64,000 nucleotides of DNA from JBBSJZ01 sp041739875. GTDB taxonomy: Bacteria; Planctomycetota; Planctomycetia; Pirellulales; Pirellulaceae. How positions within the stretch are numbered: the stretch's first letter is position 1; each line of letters begins with the position of its first letter. The stretch covers positions 19,302 to 83,301 of the forward strand of contig JBGSNA010000388.1 in assembly GCA_041739875.1 (NCBI GenBank), read 5' to 3'. This document shows positions 1 to 7,482 of the stretch, piece by piece. Made by a program: the position numbers and the translations under genes. Below the pieces are notes generated by a model, which searched no databases, had not been told where the DNA came from, and worked only from the letters and a program-made list of their open reading frames with translations.

Positions 1-1387
1 TGCAGGCGGATCTTCGGTCCAGTTCCGAATCGATAAGCCCACACCGGCGGACGAAATTCGTCGAATTGTCAAGTCATCACTCAACACCGACCCAGCTGAG
101 CAAGTCCAATACACTGTGACGGCAGTGAGTGTCGGAGATAGTCCTGACAATACTGTTTACAAGGTCGATTCATCTGTTGCTGAGGTTGACGATCTGAAGG
201 ACGCACTGGCCAAGGGTTTTGCCAACGAAAACTCAGTCGGGTTGGTGACGTACGAAGTCAACGTCAAGGCGGAGGGCGGTGCAAGCTATCGCCCCGCTTT
301 GCCAAAGAACACGATCGGTGACTCCAACGGTGTGATGCTCACCGCAGCACGAGCACAGGAAGCACCGGCTACAGACACACCAGTCACAGATGCACAAGCT
401 ACCGATGCACTACCAGCCGATGCACTACCAGCCGATGCACCAGTCACCGATGCACCAGTCACCGATGCACCTGCAGCAAACGAAAACGGTTCTCTGTCAG
501 CTCCCGACAAGGCGGTAACTACTCGCCGAGTGATTGAGTTCAGCATCGAAGGTCAGTCAAGTGCGGCAACCATGAACGGCCTAACGTTGATTGACGAGTT
601 GTTGAAAGCAGCGAACGAGGTTTCGGTGGCGCTCAATGAACGCGTGATTGACTTGATGCCTGCGGGTGCTGGTTCCGAAGCGTGGGAGGTTGGATCGTCG
701 CTTCCTTTCTCAAGTTGGACAGTCCAGTTGCCGCTCGCTGCGGAGCAAGCAGACCAAGTGATCAATCAATTCAAAGAAACTCTCGGAAGCGATCCTGTTT
801 GGATCAGCAGCAGCAGCGTTGGGGGCCAGGTTGCCGGTGACATGGTTGGACGTGCATTCGGAGCCTTGTTTGCCAGCTTGCTATGTATTGTGGGCTATAT
901 TTGGTTCCGATTCCAACGCGTGTTCTACGGATTAGCGGCCGTAGCCGCGCTGGTACATGATGTGGTTATCACACTCGGTGCGATTGCCATCAGCTACTGG
1001 GTTGCGGATGCTTTAGGCTTCCTGTTGATCGATCCGTTCAAGATCAGCTTGACGGTTGTGGCTGCGATTTTGACGATCATCGGTTATTCGCTGAACGATA
1101 CCATCGTCATCTTTGACCGTATTCGCGAAACCAAGGGCAAAGCTGTACGGCTGACAAGCGAAATGATCAACAATAGCATCAACCAAACGCTCAGTCGAAC
1201 GATGTTGACATCGATCACGACGTTGATTGTGGTGGTTCTTCTTTATGCTTTTGGCGGTGAAGGAATTCATGCCTTTGCATTCTGCTTGGTTGTGGGTGTG
1301 ATTGTTGGAACTTACAGCAGCGTGTTTATTGCGAGCCCAATATTGCTCTGGTTGCTTGATCGCGAGCAACGCACCAAAGCCGCTTAG
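1..1387 (+). CDS. secF: Protein translocase subunit SecF (partial, 5' end outside window)
   Basis: The frame is open from base 2, so the start codon and any fused SecD lie left of the window. SecF is the inner-membrane partner of SecD and uses the proton gradient to help draw exported proteins out of SecYEG. The visible protein begins with the GGSSVQF motif of the first periplasmic domain, continues through that domain, and then has about five membrane helices carrying the family signature GYSLNDTIVIFDRIRE. An acidic, Pro/Ala/Thr-rich stretch of seven pentapeptide units (bases 368-472) interrupts the periplasmic domain and is not usual in SecF. A perfect hairpin follows the stop codon. Identity is secure; whether it is a SecDF fusion cannot be seen here. 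Confidence 0.93.
   Translation, partial: AGGSSVQFRIDKPTPADEIRRIVKSSLNTDPAEQVQYTVTAVSVGDSPDNTVYKVDSSVAEVDDLKDALAKGFANENSVGLVTYEVNVKAEGGASYRPALPKNTIGDSNGVMLTAARAQEAPATDTPVTDAQATDALPADALPADAPVTDAPVTDAPAANENGSLSAPDKAVTTRRVIEFSIEGQSSAATMNGLTLIDELLKAANEVSVALNERVIDLMPAGAGSEAWEVGSSLPFSSWTVQLPLAAEQADQVINQFKETLGSDPVWISSSSVGGQVAGDMVGRAFGALFASLLCIVGYIWFRFQRVFYGLAAVAALVHDVVITLGAIAISYWVADALGFLLIDPFKISLTVVAAILTIIGYSLNDTIVIFDRIRETKGKAVRLTSEMINNSINQTLSRTMLTSITTLIVVVLLYAFGGEGIHAFAFCLVVGVIVGTYSSVFIASPILLWLLDREQRTKAA
368..472 (+). repeat. Seven 15-bp tandem units inside secF
   Basis: Seven consecutive 15-base units encode pentapeptides of the form [AVP]-[TA]-D-[AT]-[PLQ]. Adjacent units are nearly identical: the units at 443 and 458 differ by one base, and those at 413 and 428 differ by one base. 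The array keeps the reading frame and adds a 35-residue acidic, probably unstructured linker to the periplasmic domain. Confidence 0.9.
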
Positions 1388-1415
1388 TTCTTTTTTTGCA
1401 ATGCTTGATTTCGAT

Positions 1416-1442
1416 GCCGGAGTTCTTTGGGAGAACTCCGGC
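1416..1442 (+). terminator. Perfect 11-bp hairpin after secF
   Basis: The arms at 1416-1426 and 1432-1442 are perfect inverted repeats (gccggagttct and its complement) around a 5-base loop. The hairpin lies 29 bases after the secF stop codon. A T-run (1389-1397) precedes rather than follows it, so it is not a textbook Rho-independent terminator. It may end or protect the sec transcript. Confidence 0.6.
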
Positions 1443-1567
1443 TGGAAACGGCTTCGAGCTAGCGATATGTTAGAAGTGAGCGTCGGCAGCTTGTTGGGGC
1501 GATGCTCTTTCTCATCCAAGTTGCGATTTCGAAACGTGTGGCATCCAATCTAGATGGACTGAAGTGG

Positions 1568-3661
1568 ATGGCGAGTCTTGCACAGATTGATTTGCGGATC
1601 GCTTTTTTAGCCTTCTGGTTCGCAACGAGCTTCGTAGCGGTTGACCAAGCTCGCTCAGCGGAAGTGAACCCCGAGGTGCCTTCGGCGACTGCAAACACAG
1701 GATTGACTGATGCGTTGCTTCCGTGGCAGCAGCGTTTGGAAGCGGATCTGGCGTATCTTTGCAGCGACGAGTTGCAAGGTCGAAGTGTGACTGACGAGTC
1801 GATTCACGTCGCCGCTAATTATGTCGCCGAACGATTCCTTGAAATTGGCTTAGACATCAATCTATTCTCTGGAACGCCACTTCAGCGAGTTGAAACGTTC
1901 GTGGGCACTCAATCCGGTGCAATCGAGAACAATCGATTGAACTTTCAATGGGGCCGAGGCACTGGCACGACCGATGCGGTGACAACCGTGTTAGGCGAAT
2001 CGATGAATCCGCTTGCGATTGGAGTTGGAAAAACTCAAGTTCAGGGTCGAGTCGTCTTTGCTGGGTATGGCATCACCGCACCCGAGTTTGGGTATGACGA
2101 TTATACAAACCTGGATGTGCGCGGCGCAATCGTGATCGTGCTTCGCAAGGAGCCTCGCAACGCCGACCCCCAAAGTCGATTCGACGGTACCAAGACGACA
2201 ACGCATGCGTACTTTTCGACGAAAGTAACGAATGCGATGCGTCATGGTGCGGCTGGGATCATCATTGTCAATGATCGCGCCAGTGTGACGGAGTCTGCCG
2301 AAAAGCTAACGGACATGATTCGGCGTGAGAAGCGAAGGAAGGTCCAAATTCAGGAGCGATTGGCTGAGTTACCGCCGGAGGCAACGAACACGCGAGAATC
2401 GCTCCATTCGACGCTCGTTGGTATCGATTCCATAAATGCCGGATATGAGAATGATCTGAAACGAGTTTCCGACGGAGTCTTAGGAATCAGCGAAGCTGGT
2501 GATCGAGCGGATTCGTCAACTAATATCCCCGTTTTTTGCCTGGCGCGATCAAAGTTAGATGAGTTGCTGGGACCACAAACTCGTTCCACCATTGACGACA
2601 TCGAAAGGCAACTGGACAGCCAACAGGCCCCGTTCAGCTTTGAATTCAGTGGGATCAAGGCGGAACTTGAAGTTGAGCTGAAATCCAATGTACGACTGAG
2701 CGACAATGTGATCGGCGTGTTGCCCGGCCGTGGCGTACTCGCAGAAGAGACTGTGGTGATCGGAGCTCACTATGACCATGTCGGAACGGGCGGATACGGT
2801 TCGCTTGCGCCTGGCACGATCGCGATACACAACGGGGCGGACGACAATGCGAGCGGAACGTCCACGCTCATCGCATGTGCCTTGTTGCTCAAAGAGCGTC
2901 TCAAGGCGTTTGACACGCACCGCCGAGTCGTATTCATCGCCTTCACCGCAGAAGAACGCGGGTTACTTGGCAGCGCCCATTACGTGCGAAACCCACGATT
3001 TCCCTTAGGCAACACCGTTGCGATGGTGAATTTGGATATGGTCGGACGGTTGCGAGATAATGAGCTCATGGTCTACGGCACTGGAAGCGGCGATTCATTG
3101 GACCAAGTCCTCGAGCAAGCGAACTTCAAGCACCAATTCAATCTCTTCAAAGTGGCGTCGGGCTACGGTCCAAGTGACCACCAGTCGTTTTACGAAGCTG
3201 GCGTGCCGGTGTTGTTCTTTTTCACGGGGCTTCATAACGACTACCACCGCCCCAGTGACGATTTGGAACGAATTAATTTTGAGGGAACATTTCGAATCAC
3301 TGAAATGGTTTGCGACGTCACCTCTCAACTTGCGATTGCGGCGTCACGTCCCCAGCGTTTCGAAACTGATCGAGGCGTTACGATTCGGCGTCAAATGACG
3401 GCGTACTTGGGTGTAACGCTATCCAATCGCGTCGATCACGTTGTATTGACCGGAGTTACCGACGGTGGTCCGGCCGCTACTGGGGGACTTGAAGTAGGCG
3501 ATCGCATTGATCGGATTGGAAAGAGCTCCATTCGAACGGCAACTGACGTCCTCGAATTACTTCGGACTCGCTCACCTGGCGAAACGCTGGATATTTTGCT
3601 CATTCGCGGCAATCAAAGGCTCGAAAAACGCGTCCGATTGCAAGCAAGACCGGACGGATGA
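1568..3661 (+). CDS. Secreted M28-family metallopeptidase with PA and PDZ domains
   Basis: Probable exported zinc aminopeptidase, about 697 residues. From the ATG at 1568 there is a signal peptide ending near QARSA; an in-frame ATG at 1502 would add 22 residues before the hydrophobic core and is less likely. A PA-like insert (roughly residues 120-320) precedes the M28 catalytic domain. Its likely zinc and catalytic residues are His401 (GAHYDH), Asp425 (NGADDNASG), Glu462 (TAEERG), Asp490 (NLDMVGR) and His560 (NDYHRPSDD). A C-terminal PDZ domain (about 620-697) contains AYLGVTLSN and GLEVGDRI. PDZ domains in such proteins usually bind peptide C-termini. The natural substrate cannot be told from sequence. 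It stands alone between secF and the skp-like gene. Confidence 0.88.
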   Translation: MASLAQIDLRIAFLAFWFATSFVAVDQARSAEVNPEVPSATANTGLTDALLPWQQRLEADLAYLCSDELQGRSVTDESIHVAANYVAERFLEIGLDINLFSGTPLQRVETFVGTQSGAIENNRLNFQWGRGTGTTDAVTTVLGESMNPLAIGVGKTQVQGRVVFAGYGITAPEFGYDDYTNLDVRGAIVIVLRKEPRNADPQSRFDGTKTTTHAYFSTKVTNAMRHGAAGIIIVNDRASVTESAEKLTDMIRREKRRKVQIQERLAELPPEATNTRESLHSTLVGIDSINAGYENDLKRVSDGVLGISEAGDRADSSTNIPVFCLARSKLDELLGPQTRSTIDDIERQLDSQQAPFSFEFSGIKAELEVELKSNVRLSDNVIGVLPGRGVLAEETVVIGAHYDHVGTGGYGSLAPGTIAIHNGADDNASGTSTLIACALLLKERLKAFDTHRRVVFIAFTAEERGLLGSAHYVRNPRFPLGNTVAMVNLDMVGRLRDNELMVYGTGSGDSLDQVLEQANFKHQFNLFKVASGYGPSDHQSFYEAGVPVLFFFTGLHNDYHRPSDDLERINFEGTFRITEMVCDVTSQLAIAASRPQRFETDRGVTIRRQMTAYLGVTLSNRVDHVVLTGVTDGGPAATGGLEVGDRIDRIGKSSIRTATDVLELLRTRSPGETLDILLIRGNQRLEKRVRLQARPDG

Positions 3662-3861
3662 AGTGGTTGCTAGCGAAAAAAGATTTATCCAGGAACTTAT
3701 AAAGACACCTATTTCAATCTTTACTCTCAACGGTCACGTTGACACAATCGGGCCACAGATACGAAGCGTCGAACGGATATTCGGCGTAATTGACCTCGGG
3801 CTTTTTCGCACCGAGCGTCGGTGACACTCACAGGCGCACCCACTACGCAAGGAGAGCGAAC

Positions 3862-4473
3862 GTGCGATTTTTCGGCAAAGCGGCCATCCTCATGGCCATC
3901 ATTAGCACCACCACGACCTTTACCCCAGCACCGGCGAAAGCCGAAGACACTGGACATCGGATTGCCGTGGTCGACGTCGCCTACATTTTCAAGGAGCATG
4001 CGGGCATCAAGTCACAAGTTGAAAAGGTCGAAACCGATCTGAAAAACTATGACGTTGAATTGACAGGCAAGCGAGACGAGCTCAAGAATTCTGCTGAGCA
4101 ATTGAAAACCTTTAAGGTTGGAACGCCCGACTACACTCGCCAAGAAGAGTTGGTCGCATCACTCGAGTCCAAGCTTCGATTGGACATGGCTCGCAAACGC
4201 AAAGAACTTGCAGATGCCGAAGCACGAATTTACTTCGACAATTACCAACGGATTGCTGCGGGCGTAAAATTTCTCGCCCAGCACTACAAGATCAACATTG
4301 TGCTTCGTTACAACAGCGAAGAAATGGATCTTGAAAGAGGTGATTCCGTCATTCGTGGCGTGATGAAGAGCATTGTCTATCACGATGAAGCGCTTGATAT
4401 GACCAAGGGTGTGATGCAGTACTTGGACCAAACGATGAAAGTCGCTGAGGCTCCCGGAACTACACGTCAGTAA
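3862..4473 (+). CDS. skp: OmpH/Skp-family periplasmic chaperone
   Basis: Skp/OmpH proteins are trimeric periplasmic chaperones that hold unfolded outer-membrane proteins on the way to the BAM complex. The chosen GTG start has AAGGAG (3849-3854) seven bases upstream and gives a 203-residue protein with a signal peptide (cleavage near PAKAED). The mature part opens with IAVVDVAYIFKEHAGIKSQ, the usual OmpH beginning, and continues as a charged coiled coil. An upstream TTG (3790) in the same frame would add a non-signal extension and lacks a ribosome site. The next genes are lpxC and lpxA, echoing the skp-lpx order known in proteobacteria. Two hairpins separate it from lpxC. Confidence 0.85.
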   Translation: MRFFGKAAILMAIISTTTTFTPAPAKAEDTGHRIAVVDVAYIFKEHAGIKSQVEKVETDLKNYDVELTGKRDELKNSAEQLKTFKVGTPDYTRQEELVASLESKLRLDMARKRKELADAEARIYFDNYQRIAAGVKFLAQHYKINIVLRYNSEEMDLERGDSVIRGVMKSIVYHDEALDMTKGVMQYLDQTMKVAEAPGTTRQ

Positions 4474-4490
4474 CATTGTCGTTCAATTCG

Positions 4491-4518
4491 GGCCGTGGCA
4501 AGCGAATTGCTCACGGCC
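4491..4518 (+). terminator. Hairpin downstream of the skp-like gene
   Basis: An inverted repeat joins ggccgtg (4491-4497) with cacggcc (4512-4518). The stem is extended inward by gcaa/ttgc around a 5-base loop, with one unpaired T at 4511. It begins 17 bases after the skp stop codon. No U-tract follows immediately. It is a probable terminator or processing hairpin for the skp transcript. Confidence 0.5.
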
Positions 4519-4540
4519 TCATTCAACTAGTTTTGCAATC

Positions 4541-4567
4541 CCGCGGTTCGTTATTTACGAACCGTGG
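4541..4567 (+). promoter_or_regulatory. Second hairpin just upstream of the lpxC ribosome-binding site
   Basis: The arms 4541-4551 and 4557-4567 form 11 pairs (one G-U) around the loop tattt. The hairpin is followed by TTT and ends seven bases before the lpxC Shine-Dalgarno GGGAGG (4575-4580). Its place in the leader suggests either a terminator/attenuator or control of lpxC translation or mRNA stability. Confidence 0.45.
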
Positions 4568-4587
4568 TTTGGCAGGGAGGCCAAAGC

Positions 4588-5484
4588 GTGAACACTTCAC
4601 GCAACGAACATACAATTGCCACAACCTGTGAAATATCAGGCCGTGGTTATTGGAGCGGACGTGAAGTCCGTGTTTGCATCGATCCCGCTTCGGCAGGCAC
4701 GGGCATTCAACTCGTTCGAGACGACCTGCCCGGGGCGCCAACATGCCCCGCATCGATAGACTATCGACTCGACGCCGCATTGAGAACGAATTTGATCCAT
4801 GGCGACGCAAAGTTCCAGATGGTGGAGCACCTTCTGGCCGCTTTGACAGCGATGGAGATCGATAACTGCATCGTCGCGATTGATGGGGAAGAGTTCCCGG
4901 GTCTCGATGGTAGCAGTGCGGCTTATGTCGAAGCGCTTCGTGGTGCGGGTCTTATTATCCAGGCTCGTGCGAAACATCGGTTGGTTGTTACCGAGACGAT
5001 TCGAATCGAAGAGCAAGGTTGTTGGCTGGAAGCGTCACCAACGACGGACGGTCGTGCGTATTACGAGTACCGACTGAGTTTCGATGACCCAACACCCATC
5101 GCTGCCCAAACCTTCGGTCTCTTTTTGACACCGTACCAGTTTATCCGTGACGTTTCGCGAGCTAGGACTTTTGTCACCGAAAGTCAAGCGTCTCAGATTC
5201 GCTCTAGCGGACTGGCCGCACATGTGACGAATCAAGAATTATTAGTGATCGGTTCCAACGGCCCAATCGACAATACGCTTCATTATCCAAACGAGTGTGC
5301 TCGACACAAAACGCTTGACTTGATCGGTGACCTCGCACTCGCGGGGATCGATCTTGTAGGGCGTTTCGTATCATTTCGCGGCGGACACAATCTCAATGGA
5401 AAAATGGCAAAACGTTTAGCTGAATTAGCAAATTCCGAAAGCCAGAAGTCGACGCAAAAGACGACTTGGCGGCGGGCTGCATAA
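4588..5484 (+). CDS. lpxC: UDP-3-O-acyl-N-acetylglucosamine deacetylase LpxC
   Basis: LpxC is the zinc-dependent, committed step of lipid A synthesis, removing the N-acetyl group from UDP-3-O-acyl-GlcNAc in the cytoplasm. The GTG at 4588 has GGGAGG seven bases upstream and is preferred over the GTG at 4564; it gives 298 residues, a normal length. Zinc ligands are visible as His81 (MVEHLLAAL), His240 and Asp244 (HKTLD), and the catalytic histidine as His267 (GHNLN); these match the E. coli positions with an offset of two. lpxA follows 76 bases downstream. Together they show that this planctomycete can make a lipid A core. Confidence 0.95.
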   Translation: MNTSRNEHTIATTCEISGRGYWSGREVRVCIDPASAGTGIQLVRDDLPGAPTCPASIDYRLDAALRTNLIHGDAKFQMVEHLLAALTAMEIDNCIVAIDGEEFPGLDGSSAAYVEALRGAGLIIQARAKHRLVVTETIRIEEQGCWLEASPTTDGRAYYEYRLSFDDPTPIAAQTFGLFLTPYQFIRDVSRARTFVTESQASQIRSSGLAAHVTNQELLVIGSNGPIDNTLHYPNECARHKTLDLIGDLALAGIDLVGRFVSFRGGHNLNGKMAKRLAELANSESQKSTQKTTWRRAA

Positions 5485-5560
5485 ACGGCTATAAACCTCA
5501 ACCGCTCGCGGCAGGACGCCAAGCGAACATCAAAACCGTCAAAGGATTGTCGGAGTCAAA

Positions 5561-6370
5561 ATGAGTGCGAATATCGCTCAGACCGCCGTTGTCGACCCAC
5601 GGGCTCGATTAGGCAACAACGTTCGCATCGGACACTTTTGTGTGATCGGTCCCGATGTCACCATTGGTGACAATACATTGCTCGAAGAGCATGTTGTCGT
5701 CTCGGGGGTTACCCAAATCGGAGAAGATAACCACTTCTTCCCGGGCTGTGTCATCGGAGCTCATCCGCAAGACATCAGTTACAAGGGTGCTCCCACGCGA
5801 GTCTCGATCGGTGACGGCAATGTGTTCCGTGAACACTGCACCGTGAATCGCGGAACCGAGAAAGACGATGGACTCACCGAAGTCGGTAACAACAACTACT
5901 TCATGGTGAACACTCATATTGCACACGACTGCAAACTTGGGGATCGCATTGTGATTGCCAACAATGGAATGCTGGGCGGGCATGTGCGTGTCGAAAATGA
6001 CGTGACGATCGCCGGTGGTGTTGGCGTTCACCACTTTGCATCCGTCGGTCGACTTAGTTTTGTCGGTGCGATGAGTCTGGTGCTTCACGACGTGCCGCCG
6101 TACATGATTGCCGAGGGCCGTCCGACACGACCACGTTGCAGTAACGTCGTTGGACTCAAACGACACAATTTCCCAGCCGATGATATTCGAGTGCTTGGTG
6201 AAGCCTTCAAATTGCTTTACCGCCAACGAGTTGGACTCGACCAAGCGAAGGATTTGCTGCTCAATAGCGGCCCGATCCGACCTGTTATCAAGCACCTTTT
6301 TGATTTTCTCGAACTCTCCAACGGCGGTCGTCACGGCCGTGGGCGAGACCGACGGAGGATGGCGGCGTGA
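5561..6370 (+). CDS. lpxA: Acyl-ACP--UDP-N-acetylglucosamine O-acyltransferase LpxA
   Basis: LpxA catalyses the first step of lipid A synthesis, moving a 3-hydroxyacyl chain from ACP to UDP-GlcNAc. The 269-residue protein is a left-handed beta-helix of hexapeptide repeats with a helical C-terminal part. The catalytic histidine is His122 in HIAHDCKLG, and the DVPPYMIAEG turn near the acyl pocket is present. The ATG has a short GGAG upstream. The stop codon overlaps the GTG of the next gene (GTGA), so the oxidoreductase is translationally coupled. If that gene is a GnnA-type dehydrogenase, the acceptor sugar may be a 3-amino derivative; this is an inference from gene order. Confidence 0.93.
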   Translation: MSANIAQTAVVDPRARLGNNVRIGHFCVIGPDVTIGDNTLLEEHVVVSGVTQIGEDNHFFPGCVIGAHPQDISYKGAPTRVSIGDGNVFREHCTVNRGTEKDDGLTEVGNNNYFMVNTHIAHDCKLGDRIVIANNGMLGGHVRVENDVTIAGGVGVHHFASVGRLSFVGAMSLVLHDVPPYMIAEGRPTRPRCSNVVGLKRHNFPADDIRVLGEAFKLLYRQRVGLDQAKDLLLNSGPIRPVIKHLFDFLELSNGGRHGRGRDRRRMAA

Positions 6371-7464
6371 GTCGACTACGCATTGCAGTTGTAGGTGCGG
6401 GGCACCTTGGACGAATCCACGCCAAGCTGATTGGCCAAGTTGACGGCGCCGAGTTAGTCGCCGTCAGCGACCCATTTGAAGCGGCGAGGATCCAAGCCGA
6501 GACTCAGTTTGGTGTTGGGACGTTTGCTGATTACCGCGACGTCATTCCCCATGTCGACGCTGCTGTGATCGCGGCACCCACCGACGCGCATGCCGAGATT
6601 GCGACGGAATTCCTTCGAGCGGGCAAGCACCTGTTTGTGGAAAAACCACTGACCGTTCACAGTGCCGATGCCCAACGGTTAGCTATGCTTGCTGAGTCAC
6701 GCCGTTTGACGCTGCAAGTAGGACATGTTGAGCGATTCAATCCTGCGTTCACTGCGCTTGGCGACTTGGCAGTTGACGTCAAGTATGTCGAAGCTGTTCG
6801 AGCGTCGCGATTTCCAGGCCGTTGTCTCGATGTTGGCGTCGTGATGGATTTGATGATTCACGATATCGATCTCGTACTTGCAATGACGAATGCTAATGTG
6901 CGAAGCATTTCAGCGAGCGGGCTTAGTATCGTCAGTTCTCACGAAGATATTGCTGAAGCTCGAATCGAGTTTGAATGTGGTATGGTCGCCAACTTGAAGG
7001 CGTCACGCATCAGCCCTACAGCCGCCCGATCCATGCAAATTTTCGGTGCCAATGGATTTGCGGAGATTGATTTTGGTGCGCCGTCGCTTAACGTCGTGCG
7101 CCCCTGCGTTACGCTGCAGAATCGTGCATTCGACCTTGCCAGCGAGACAACCAATCCACTGAAGTACGCCGACACACTTTTTGGTGAACGCTTGCGATGC
7201 GAAACGATTTCACTTGAATCTCGCAATGCGATTCTCGATGAATTGCATGACTTTGTAATCAGCGTGCAATCAGGAATATCGCCCACCGTGAACGGTGCTG
7301 ACGGAGCTCGCGCGGTTGTGGTTGCGGATGGAATACTCGAGTCGATCAGGCAACGAGCTTGGTATGCCGAAGCGGCTGATACAGAAAAGGGCGCTCACGC
7401 TCAAATTCGGGAACGAATCGAATCGGCGAGTCGACGAATTCATGGTAATAGGCGAGCCGCTTAG
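6367..7464 (+). CDS. Gfo/Idh/MocA-family NAD(P) oxidoreductase coupled to lpxA
   Basis: A 365-residue sugar dehydrogenase-type protein. It opens with the Rossmann motif VVGAGHLGRIHAKLIG and has the family EKPLT motif (FVEKPLTVHS). The substrate half contains DLMIHDIDLVL, which carries the usual catalytic lysine/histidine region of the family. The GTG start overlaps the lpxA stop by four bases, so the two proteins are probably made together. In Acidithiobacillus and Leptospira a related enzyme next to lpxA (GnnA) oxidises UDP-GlcNAc at C3 so that GnnB can add an amino group. A GnnB-like aminotransferase is not visible here, so that role stays hypothetical; another lipid A or cell-wall sugar is possible. 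Confidence 0.85.
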   Translation: MSRLRIAVVGAGHLGRIHAKLIGQVDGAELVAVSDPFEAARIQAETQFGVGTFADYRDVIPHVDAAVIAAPTDAHAEIATEFLRAGKHLFVEKPLTVHSADAQRLAMLAESRRLTLQVGHVERFNPAFTALGDLAVDVKYVEAVRASRFPGRCLDVGVVMDLMIHDIDLVLAMTNANVRSISASGLSIVSSHEDIAEARIEFECGMVANLKASRISPTAARSMQIFGANGFAEIDFGAPSLNVVRPCVTLQNRAFDLASETTNPLKYADTLFGERLRCETISLESRNAILDELHDFVISVQSGISPTVNGADGARAVVVADGILESIRQRAWYAEAADTEKGAHAQIRERIESASRRIHGNRRAA

Positions 7465-7482
7465 TGCTCGCGTTGTTGTGGG

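Noticed and set aside
1013..1519. 168-residue minus-strand frame inside secF
   Set aside because: Antisense shadow of a conserved membrane protein, with no domain or ribosome site.
5609..6334. 241-residue minus-strand frame across lpxA
   Set aside because: Runs opposite an unmistakable LpxA; residue pattern is that of antisense of hexapeptide repeats.
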